From positions 1 to 24,452 of the forward strand of contig JAFYYO010000387.1 of the NCBI GenBank assembly GCA_017557475.1: a stretch of 24,452 bases of DNA, read 5' to 3'. Shown here piece by piece: positions 1 through 6,874 of the stretch. The notes beneath the pieces are model-generated. The model searched no databases. It saw only the letters and a list, made by a program, of their open reading frames with translations, and was not told the origin of the DNA. Position 1 is the stretch's first letter. Every line of letters begins with the position of its first letter. This DNA is from Bacteroidaceae bacterium (GTDB lineage: Bacteria > Bacteroidota > Bacteroidia > Bacteroidales > Bacteroidaceae). Position numbers and translations under genes: made by a program.

Positions 1-306
1 ATAGGTCGCAGTAGCTCCGCCAAGATCCTGGAAAAGGCTGGCGTAGATAAAGACAAGAAGGTTACAGACTGGACCGACGACGAGGCAGGTAAGATTCGTG
101 AGATTATCGGTGCCGAGTATAAAGTCGAGGGTGACCTCCGCTCTGAGATTACGATGAACATCAAGCGTCTGATGGATATTGGTTGCTATCGTGGAGTTCG
201 TCATCGTAATGGTCTTCCCGTTCGTGGTCAGAGTACAAAGAATAATGCTCGTACACGTAAGGGTAAGAAGAAGACTGTTGCAAACAAGAAAAAGGCTACT
301 AAATAA
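1..306 (+). CDS. rpsM: 30S ribosomal protein S13, 5' end cut off by the window
   Basis: S13 sits in the head of the small ribosomal subunit and contacts the P-site tRNA and the 50S subunit. Frame 1 is open from base 1 to a TAA at 304-306 and gives about 101 C-terminal residues. The stretch [16 protein letters not shown], followed by the basic tail RTRKGKKK and further lysines, is the conserved C-terminal signature of S13. The start codon and roughly the first 25 residues lie outside the window. It is the first visible gene of the rpsM-rpsK-rpsD-rpoA-rplQ operon, and rpsK begins 8 nt after its stop. Identification is secure. Confidence 0.97.
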   Translation: MGRSSSAKILEKAGVDKDKKVTDWTDDEAGKIREIIGAEYKVEGDLRSEITMNIKRLMDIGCYRGVRHRNGLPVRGQSTKNNARTRKGKKKTVANKKKATK

Positions 307-314
307 TAATTGAT

Positions 315-704
315 ATGGCAAAGAAAACAGTTGCTACAAAGAAGAGAGTAGTGAAGGTTGACGCAATGGGTCAGCTTCACGTGCATAGCTCGTTCAACAA
401 TATCATTGTGTCTTTGGCCAACAGCGAGGGTCAAGTTATTTCTTGGTCTTCAGCAGGAAAGATGGGTTTCCGTGGCTCTAAGAAGAACACTCCTTATGCT
501 GCTCAGATGGCAGCTCAGGACTGTGCAAAGACTGCATACGACTTGGGTCTGCGCAAGGTGAAGGCTTATGTAAAGGGTCCCGGCAATGGTCGTGAGTCTG
601 CAATCCGCACCGTTCATGGCGCAGGTATAGAAGTGGTTGAGATTGTTGATGTAACTCCGCTTCCTCACAATGGTTGCCGTCCTCCAAAAAGGAGAAGAGT
701 TTAA
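315..704 (+). CDS. rpsK: 30S ribosomal protein S11
   Basis: S11 is a small-subunit platform protein that lines the mRNA exit channel near the anti-Shine-Dalgarno region of 16S rRNA. The 129-residue product is normal length for the family. It shows a basic N-terminus, the conserved [11 protein letters not shown] loop near residues 90-100, and the C-terminal [11 protein letters not shown] tail. The ATG at 315 follows rpsM by 8 nt and gives the expected N-terminus, [11 protein letters not shown]. It lies between rpsM and rpsD, as is normal for bacterial alpha-type operons. Confidence 0.98.
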   Translation: MAKKTVATKKRVVKVDAMGQLHVHSSFNNIIVSLANSEGQVISWSSAGKMGFRGSKKNTPYAAQMAAQDCAKTAYDLGLRKVKAYVKGPGNGRESAIRTVHGAGIEVVEIVDVTPLPHNGCRPPKRRRV

Positions 705-739
705 TGATTTATTAGGTCAAACATTAATAGTTAGATAAT

Positions 740-1345
740 ATGGCAAGATATACAGGACCTAAGTCAAGGATTGATCGTCGCTTCGGCGAGGCTATCCTGG
801 GTAATCCCAAAGTACAGGCTAAGCGTAACTTCCCTCCTGGCCAGCATGGTAACAATCGTCGTCGCAAGACTTCTGAGTATGGTATCATGCTTGCTGAGAA
901 GCAGAAAGCAAAGTACACTTATGGTGTGCTGGAGAAGCAGTTCCGCAATATGTTTGAAAAGGCTGCTCGCACCAGTGGTATCACCGGTGAGATCCTCCTT
1001 CAGAACTTGGAAAGCCGTCTCGACAACATCGTTTACCGTCTGGGCATCGCTCCCACCCGTCGTGCTGCTCGTCAGCTTGTCAACCACAAGCACATCGTAG
1101 TTGACGGTCAGGTAGTAGGTATCCCTTCTTATAGCGTTAAGCCCGGTCAGGTGGTAGGTGTTCGCGAACGTAGCAAGAGCCTTGAAGTTGTTCAGAATGC
1201 TCTGGCAGGCTTTAACCACTCTAAATATCCTTGGATTGAATGGGATGAGAATCAGAAGGCAGGCAAGTATCTCCACAAGCCCGACCGCAGTGACATCCCC
1301 GAGACCATAAAGGAACAATTGATCGTTGAGTTGTACTCTAAATAA
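740..1345 (+). CDS. rpsD: 30S ribosomal protein S4
   Basis: S4 is a primary 16S rRNA binding protein that nucleates assembly of the 30S body, and in many bacteria it also represses its own operon. The product has 201 residues and starts [17 protein letters not shown]. The S4 RNA-binding domain is at about residues 90-155, with the motif [19 protein letters not shown]. There are no cysteines, so this is the zinc-free form of S4. It starts 35 nt after rpsK and ends 9 nt before rpoA. That 35-nt gap is the longest inside this operon, so if S4 autoregulation exists here it could act there, but no specific structure was identified. Confidence 0.98.
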   Translation: MARYTGPKSRIDRRFGEAILGNPKVQAKRNFPPGQHGNNRRRKTSEYGIMLAEKQKAKYTYGVLEKQFRNMFEKAARTSGITGEILLQNLESRLDNIVYRLGIAPTRRAARQLVNHKHIVVDGQVVGIPSYSVKPGQVVGVRERSKSLEVVQNALAGFNHSKYPWIEWDENQKAGKYLHKPDRSDIPETIKEQLIVELYSK

Positions 1346-1354
1346 AATATAAGA

Positions 1355-2347
1355 ATGGCGATATTAGCATTTCAAAAACCCGATAAGGTTATAATGTTGG
1401 AGGCGGATGACAAGTACGGTAAGTTCGAATTCCGCCCCTTGGAAGGTGGTTTCGGTACTACCATTGGTAATGCTTTACGCCGCATCCTTCTCTCCTCGCT
1501 CGATGGCTTTGCCATCAACACCGTGTCTATCTCTGGCGTTGAGCACGAGTTTGCTACAGTGCCTGGAGTCAAGGAAGATGTCACCAACATTATATTGAAC
1601 CTGAAGCAGGTAAGATTCAAGCAGGTTGTAGAAGATTTCGAGACAGAGAAAGTTGCCATTTCAGTTGAGAACGTTACAGAGTTCAAGGCAGGTGATTTCA
1701 ACAAGTATCTGGTAGGCTTCGAAGTGCTGAACCCCGAATTGGTGATTTGCCATCTGGATCCTAAGGCATCCCTTCGCATGGAAATCAACATCAACAAGGG
1801 CAGAGGCTATGTTCCCGCCGACGAGAACCGCATCTTCTGCACTGATGTGAATGTTATCCCTATCGATTCAATTTACACTCCAATCAGGAATGTCAAGTAC
1901 GCTGTAGAAAACTTCCGCGTTGAGCAGAAGACTGACTACGAGAAGCTTGTGCTTGAGATTACCACTGATGGTTCCATTCACCCGAAGGACGCGCTCAAGG
2001 AAGCTGCTCGCATCCTCATTCACCACTTCATGCTCTTCTCCGACGAGAAGATCACGCTCGAGAACAGCGAGATGGACGTGAACGAGGAATTCGACGAGGA
2101 GGTTCTGCACATGCGTCAACTCCTGAAGACAAAGTTGGTGGATATGGACTTGTCAGTACGTGCACTCAATTGCCTCAAGGCTGCCGACGTAGACACCCTT
2201 GGCGACCTTGTGCAGTACAACAAGACCGACCTCCTCAAGTTCAGGAACTTCGGTAAGAAATCGCTCACGGAGCTTGATGATTTGCTCGAGAGTCTGAATC
2301 TGTCGTTTGGAACGGATATTTCTAAGTATAAATTAGATAAAGAATAA
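1355..2347 (+). CDS. rpoA: DNA-directed RNA polymerase subunit alpha
   Basis: The alpha subunit dimerises to scaffold RNA polymerase assembly, and its C-terminal domain contacts UP-element DNA and activators. The 330-residue product has the N-terminal assembly domain (about residues 1-235), with [18 protein letters not shown] and LSSLDGFAI near residues 26-53. After an acidic linker comes the C-terminal helix-hairpin-helix domain (about 255-320), with [14 protein letters not shown]. Length and domain order are normal. It lies 9 nt after rpsD and 5 nt before rplQ. Confidence 0.98.
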   Translation: MAILAFQKPDKVIMLEADDKYGKFEFRPLEGGFGTTIGNALRRILLSSLDGFAINTVSISGVEHEFATVPGVKEDVTNIILNLKQVRFKQVVEDFETEKVAISVENVTEFKAGDFNKYLVGFEVLNPELVICHLDPKASLRMEININKGRGYVPADENRIFCTDVNVIPIDSIYTPIRNVKYAVENFRVEQKTDYEKLVLEITTDGSIHPKDALKEAARILIHHFMLFSDEKITLENSEMDVNEEFDEEVLHMRQLLKTKLVDMDLSVRALNCLKAADVDTLGDLVQYNKTDLLKFRNFGKKSLTELDDLLESLNLSFGTDISKYKLDKE

Positions 2348-2352
2348 AAGTC

Positions 2353-2883
2353 ATGAGACATAATAAGAAATTCAACCATCTGGGTCGTACTGCATCCCAC
2401 AGAGCAGCTATGTTGAGCAACATGGCAGTCTCTCTGATCATGCACAAAAGAATCACTACGACTCTTGCCAAGGCAAAGGCCTTGAAGAAGTATGTAGAGC
2501 CCCTCATCACTAAGTCGAAGGAGGACACTACTAATTCACGTCGCGTCGTGTTCAGCTACTTGCAGGATAAGCACGCTATCACGGAGTTGTTCACTGTAAT
2601 CTCTGAGAAGGTTGCCGACCGTCCAGGTGGCTATACCCGCATCATCAAGACAGGTTTCCGTGCCAGCGATGCTGCTCCCATGTGCTTCATCGAGCTTGTT
2701 GACTTCGATGAGAATATGGCAAAGACTGCTAAGAAGGCTAAGCGCACACGTCGTTCTTCAAAGAAGGCTGCTGCTCCTGCAGCAGAGGAGGCTCCTGTTG
2801 AAGCTCCTGTAGCCGAGGCTCCCGCAGAGGAAGTTGCAGAGACTGCAGCTCCAGAAGCAGAGAAAGAAGCTCAAGCCGAATAA
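2353..2883 (+). CDS. rplQ: 50S ribosomal protein L17 with a low-complexity C-terminal tail
   Basis: L17 binds 23S rRNA near the peptide exit tunnel. The first 115 or so residues are a canonical L17 (start [42 protein letters not shown]). The product runs to 176 residues because of a tail of roughly 55 residues: a basic part ([17 protein letters not shown]) followed by an Ala/Glu/Pro-rich acidic part ([14 protein letters not shown]). Family members elsewhere often stop near 120 residues. From memory, Bacteroidetes L17 proteins commonly carry such tails, and their function is not known to me. It is the last gene of the operon, and a strong intrinsic terminator begins 18 nt after its stop. Confidence 0.97.
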   Translation: MRHNKKFNHLGRTASHRAAMLSNMAVSLIMHKRITTTLAKAKALKKYVEPLITKSKEDTTNSRRVVFSYLQDKHAITELFTVISEKVADRPGGYTRIIKTGFRASDAAPMCFIELVDFDENMAKTAKKAKRTRRSSKKAAAPAAEEAPVEAPVAEAPAEEVAETAAPEAEKEAQAE

Positions 2884-2901
2884 TTCTAAATTGCAATAAT
2901 G

Positions 2902-2939
2902 AATGCCGCTTCGTCCGTGAAGGATGGAGCGGCATTTTT
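2902..2939 (+). terminator. Intrinsic terminator of the ribosomal protein/rpoA operon
   Basis: A perfect 9-bp stem (AATGCCGCT at 2902-2910 with AGCGGCATT at 2928-2936) can extend inward through TCC/GGA and runs directly into a T tract at 2935-2939. It lies 18 nt after the rplQ stop and marks the operon end. Confidence 0.9.
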
Positions 2940-2989
2940 GTTTCTGGCTTAGAACGGCTCTTTCTTGGGAAATGGCAGACTGATAAACG

Positions 2990-3121
2990 GACGTTGCGTG
3001 TTATGTTCTCAAACACGGCACGGCTAGTTGCCCAACTAGGCGTGCCTAATTTGCCAACTAGACGTGGCTAGTTGCTCAACTAGGCGTGGCTAGTTTGGGG
3101 ATGCTCCGTGTTGTGTCTCTG
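2990..3121. repeat. 22-bp palindromic tandem array, locus 1
   Basis: Six consecutive 22-bp units fit the same phase, each with CGTG at unit positions 8-11. Units starting at 3034, 3056 and 3078 match AACTAGRCGTGSCTAGTT closely, the unit at 3012 matches only in its second half, and those at 2990 and 3100 are diverged edge units keeping CGTGTT(A/G)TG. Each good unit can fold as a short hairpin. The array lies after the rplQ terminator and upstream of the GH92 promoter. No coding potential was seen here. Confidence 0.85.
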
Positions 3122-3172
3122 GAAGGGAATGGGAGAAAATGTTTTTTCGAAACGAAGAATTTCCGCTGATGG

Positions 3173-3204
3173 CTTGCTGCTTTCGCCTTTTTTACGTAAA
3201 TTTG
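3173..3204 (+). promoter_or_regulatory. Predicted Bacteroidetes sigma-ABfr-type promoter of the mannosidase operon
   Basis: A -7 box TAAATTTG at 3197-3204 fits TAnnTTTG exactly. A CTTG at 3173-3176 stands 20 nt upstream in the -33 position, a partial match to TTTG. The GH92 start codon is 32 nt downstream of the box. Confidence 0.6.
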
Positions 3205-3235
3205 CAACCAAAATCATTAACTAATCAAACAGACT

Positions 3236-5401
3236 ATGAAAAGTAAACTCCTTCTCGTCGGCCTTCTGTTTGCTGCTGCTGCACAGGCCGAGAACTATGC
3301 AGAGTATGTTGATCCCAGAATCGGTACGGGCGACCACGGGCATGTCTTCGTGGGTGCCAACGTGCCTTTCGGTATGGTGAATGCCGGTCCGACTCAGATT
3401 GAGACAGGTTGGGACTGGTGTTCTGGCTATCATGAGAGTGGCACGAAGATTATCGGTTTTGCTCAGATGCACTTGAGCGGAACGGGTTGTGGCGACTTGG
3501 GCGACATCGGCCTGATGCCTGCTTATGGTGACGTGGAACTCACTCGCGAGGGTATTGCCAGCGAGTATCGTCATGAGAGCGAAGTCTTGGCTCCTGGTTA
3601 TTACCGAGTTATCCTCGACCGTTTCCACATTCAGGCAGAGGTGACGGCTACTGAGCGCACCGCTCTCTATCGTTTCACTTATCCAAAAGGCAGCAACAAT
3701 GCACGTATCATCGTCGACCTGGAGAATACTATCGGCGATCGCGCTACAGATACGCGTGTCGTTCCTGTTGACGACTACACGCTGATGGGTTATCGTCGCA
3801 GTCGTGGTTGGGCAAGTGATCAGATCGTTTATTTCTGCATGAAGTTCAGCAAGCCGATTCATTACTGGCTGTGCGAAGACTTCAATGCAAAGTATGGAGT
3901 CGCTACCTTCGAGGTAGGTCCTGGTGATGACGTGATGGTCAAGGTGGGTCTTTCGCCCACAAGTGAGGCCAATGCGCTCCTCAACTTGAATGCCGAACAG
4001 CCAGGTGGCTTTGACTTCGACGGCGTTGCCAATGCTGCCAAGGATGCTTGGAATCAGCAACTCTCCCGCATCAAAGCGACTTTCCGCACAGAGCGCGAGC
4101 GTACAATCTTCTACACGGCAATGTATCACTACATGGTAGCTCCGCAGCTTTGGAACGATATTACAGGCGACTACATGGGCGCGGACTTTAAGGTTCATCG
4201 TGGAGCCGACTACAATACGCTCACGACTTGGAGTCTGTGGGACACTTACCGTGCCGCTCATCCTCTGGCAACCATCATCATGCCCGACCGTATGCGCGAC
4301 TATGCGAAGACGATGCTTGCGATCTATCGCGAATGGGGCGAGCTGCCTGTATGGCATCTGGTAAGCAACGACACCTATTGCATGGTGGGCGAACCTGCTG
4401 TGCCTGTGCTTGCCGATATCATTCTGAAGGGTGAGGCTGGCGACATCGACATCGACGAGGCTTACGAAGCCGTGTGTGCAAGCATGCTTCCCACAGAGTA
4501 CGCAAAGATGAGGCGTGTGCCTCTTCGCGGTAAAGACTATCTGGCTGAACTTGGTTATCTGCCCTACGACGGTCGCGAAGGTGAAGTCGTCGGCAAAAGC
4601 ATGGAGTATTTCATCGCTTCTTGGGCAGCCGCTCAGCTCGCCGGAAAACTTGGTCACAAGGAAGACAGCATCCGTTTCTATGAGGTCAGCATGAACTACA
4701 AGAAACTCTACGACCGCCGTGTCAACGTGATGCGTGCCCTTGACATGAAGGGCGAGTTCCGTCCTCTGCCTCCTAACTTCAACCCCAATCAGCAGACACG
4801 CGACTATACAGAGGGTAATCCTTGGCAGTACACCTTCCTTGTTCCTCACGATGTGAAAGGACTTGCTGAAGTGATGGGCGGCGACAAGGCACTCGAGAAA
4901 CGTCTCGACGACCTCTTGGCAGCAAGTAGCGACCTGGGTGCTGGTGCTGCGCCAGACATTTCCGGCCTCATTGGTCAGTACGCTCATGGCAACGAACCCA
5001 GCCATCACATCCTCTATATGTACAACTATGTAGGCCAGCCTCGCAAGGCGCAGAAGTGGCTTCGTCAGGTTATGGACGAACTTTACACAGATCAGCCTGC
5101 AGGTCTTTGCGGCAATGAGGACGTCGGTCAGATGTCTGCTTGGTACATCCTCTCAGCCCTCGGCTTTTATCAAGTAGAGCCTTGTGGTGGCGTTTATCAG
5201 CTTGGTTCGCCCATCGTGGAAGAGGCAATCATCCCTGTTCGCGACGATAAGACCTTTACCATCCGCACTCATGACGGCAGCGACAAAGCCATCTATGTCA
5301 AGAAGTACGTGCTGAACGGCAAGCCCATCAAGGGCACTACCATCACCCACGAGCAGATTATGGCAGGCGGCACACTGGATGTGTATATGACTGCTAAGTA
5401 A
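3236..5401 (+). CDS. GH92 family alpha-mannosidase, exported
   Basis: GH92 enzymes are calcium-dependent, inverting exo-alpha-mannosidases that remove terminal mannose from high-mannose N-glycans or yeast mannan. The 721-residue product has a Sec signal peptide (MKSKLLLVGLLFAAAAQA, probable cleavage after AQA). It starts the mature domain with YVDPRIGTGDHGHVF, typical of GH92. Other family motifs are HLSGTGCGDLG (about residues 80-90), LWDTYRAAHPL, HGNEPSHH (584-591, probably carrying the general-acid Glu 587) and CGNEDVGQMSAWY (626-632 core, with the acidic residues expected for the base and metal site). Length is normal. Specificity (alpha-1,2, -1,3 or -1,4) cannot be read from sequence. 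It heads an operon with GH125 45 nt downstream. Confidence 0.95.
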   Translation: MKSKLLLVGLLFAAAAQAENYAEYVDPRIGTGDHGHVFVGANVPFGMVNAGPTQIETGWDWCSGYHESGTKIIGFAQMHLSGTGCGDLGDIGLMPAYGDVELTREGIASEYRHESEVLAPGYYRVILDRFHIQAEVTATERTALYRFTYPKGSNNARIIVDLENTIGDRATDTRVVPVDDYTLMGYRRSRGWASDQIVYFCMKFSKPIHYWLCEDFNAKYGVATFEVGPGDDVMVKVGLSPTSEANALLNLNAEQPGGFDFDGVANAAKDAWNQQLSRIKATFRTERERTIFYTAMYHYMVAPQLWNDITGDYMGADFKVHRGADYNTLTTWSLWDTYRAAHPLATIIMPDRMRDYAKTMLAIYREWGELPVWHLVSNDTYCMVGEPAVPVLADIILKGEAGDIDIDEAYEAVCASMLPTEYAKMRRVPLRGKDYLAELGYLPYDGREGEVVGKSMEYFIASWAAAQLAGKLGHKEDSIRFYEVSMNYKKLYDRRVNVMRALDMKGEFRPLPPNFNPNQQTRDYTEGNPWQYTFLVPHDVKGLAEVMGGDKALEKRLDDLLAASSDLGAGAAPDISGLIGQYAHGNEPSHHILYMYNYVGQPRKAQKWLRQVMDELYTDQPAGLCGNEDVGQMSAWYILSALGFYQVEPCGGVYQLGSPIVEEAIIPVRDDKTFTIRTHDGSDKAIYVKKYVLNGKPIKGTTITHEQIMAGGTLDVYMTAK

Positions 5402-5446
5402 TTAGCGAAATCAGAATTCTCGGAATAATCAGAAACATCACCCGAT

Positions 5447-6874
5447 ATGAAAAAGCTTATCATTCTCCTCCTCATGGCTGTCCCCGCAAGTGCTGTGGCA
5501 GCCCACGCTATTCCAGAGCCTGCTAAGAAGCAGCAAGTGGCAGTACAAAGCACCATCAAGGACCTGCGTCCTGCTCCCGAGAAGCGTCTCTTCCGCAGTG
5601 AAGCCATCGAAAAACAAATCCTCGACCTCAAGCAGAAACTCACCTCCATCGACCCCAAACTGTATTGGATGTTCGTCAACTGCTTCCCTAACACCCTCGA
5701 CACGACAGTCTGGTATAGCAACGAGAGCGGCGACGACGACACCTTTGTCATTACTGGCGACATCGAAGCAATGTGGTTGCGCGACAGTGCGGCACAGGTG
5801 TGGCCCTACCTCCGCTATGTGAACCAGGACGAACCCTTGCGTCATCTCATTCGTGGTGTCATTCGTCGTCAGCTGGCATGCATCCTTATCGATCCATACG
5901 CCAATGCCTTCAACATCAAGGCCATTGAGAATGGTCACTGGATGTCGGACAATACGGCAATGAAGAAGGAACTGCACGAGCGTAAATACGAGATTGATTC
6001 TTTGTGCTATCCCTTGCGTCTGGCCTATGCTTATTGGCAGAAGACCGGCGATACCAGCATTTTTGATGAGAAATGGATTAAGGCCATCCGTGAGATTCTG
6101 CACGTTTTCCAGGACCAACAGAACTGGAATGGGCCAATCACTAACTACCGCTTCACCCGCAAGACGGAAGCCTTGCATGACACACGTTCCAATCGTGGTT
6201 ATGGTCATCCGGGCAAACCCTGCGGATTGATTGCCAGTGCTTTCCGTCCATCAGACGATAGCACGATCTTCCCCTATCTGGTGCCCAGCAACTTCTTTGC
6301 TGTAAGTGTGCTGCGCAAGGCCGCAATCATCTTGAATGATGTGAACAAGGAGTACGGCCTGGCAAGTGACTGCCGTCGCATGGCAACTCAAGTTGAAGAG
6401 GCTCTGGAGAAGTATGCAATCGTTGAACATCCCAAGTATGGCAAGATTTATGCCTTCGAGGTGGACGGCTACGGTTCTGCCCTCTTGATGGACGACAGCA
6501 ACGCGCCCAGCCTGCTTTGCCTGCCTTACCTGACCGACGTCACCATCGACGATCCCATCTATCAAAACACGCGTCGCTTTGTTTGGAGTGAAGACAATCC
6601 TTACTTCTTCAAGGGCAAGGCCGGCGAAGGCATTGGTGGTCCTCACTGCGGATTGAACAAGCCTTGGCCTATGTCACTTGTGATGAAGGCCTTCACTACG
6701 AATGATCGTGCTGAGAAGGAGTGGTGCGTGCAGCAGATACTGAAGACCGATGGCGGTAAGGGCTTTATGCACGAGTCCTTCAACAAGGATAATGCTGAGG
6801 ACTTCACACGCTCTTGGTTCGCATGGGCCAACACGCTGTTCGGTGAACTCATCGTAGATATGTATGCTGAATAA
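5447..6874 (+). CDS. GH125 family exo-alpha-1,6-mannosidase, exported
   Basis: GH125 enzymes are metal-independent inverting exo-alpha-1,6-mannosidases, commonly paired with GH92 enzymes for N-glycan core or mannan degradation. The 475-residue product has an N-terminal signal peptide (MKKLIILLLMAVPASAVAA). Family motifs are GDIEAMWLRDSAAQVWPY (about residues 104-121), YEIDSLCYPLRLAYAYW, and GHPGKPCGLIASAFRPSDD, followed by LVPSNFFA. The tail contains HESFNKDNAEDFTRSWFAWAN. All regions expected for a full-length enzyme are present. It starts 45 nt after GH92, and its last 11 nt overlap the start of the transglutaminase-like gene, so the three genes form one transcript. No SusC/SusD pair is visible next to it. 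Confidence 0.94.
   Translation: MKKLIILLLMAVPASAVAAHAIPEPAKKQQVAVQSTIKDLRPAPEKRLFRSEAIEKQILDLKQKLTSIDPKLYWMFVNCFPNTLDTTVWYSNESGDDDTFVITGDIEAMWLRDSAAQVWPYLRYVNQDEPLRHLIRGVIRRQLACILIDPYANAFNIKAIENGHWMSDNTAMKKELHERKYEIDSLCYPLRLAYAYWQKTGDTSIFDEKWIKAIREILHVFQDQQNWNGPITNYRFTRKTEALHDTRSNRGYGHPGKPCGLIASAFRPSDDSTIFPYLVPSNFFAVSVLRKAAIILNDVNKEYGLASDCRRMATQVEEALEKYAIVEHPKYGKIYAFEVDGYGSALLMDDSNAPSLLCLPYLTDVTIDDPIYQNTRRFVWSEDNPYFFKGKAGEGIGGPHCGLNKPWPMSLVMKAFTTNDRAEKEWCVQQILKTDGGKGFMHESFNKDNAEDFTRSWFAWANTLFGELIVDMYAE

Noticed and set aside
3221..5008. A 595-codon open frame on the minus strand
   Set aside because: It is the antisense shadow of the GH92 gene. The product resembles no family, while the plus strand shows a full signal peptide and catalytic motifs.
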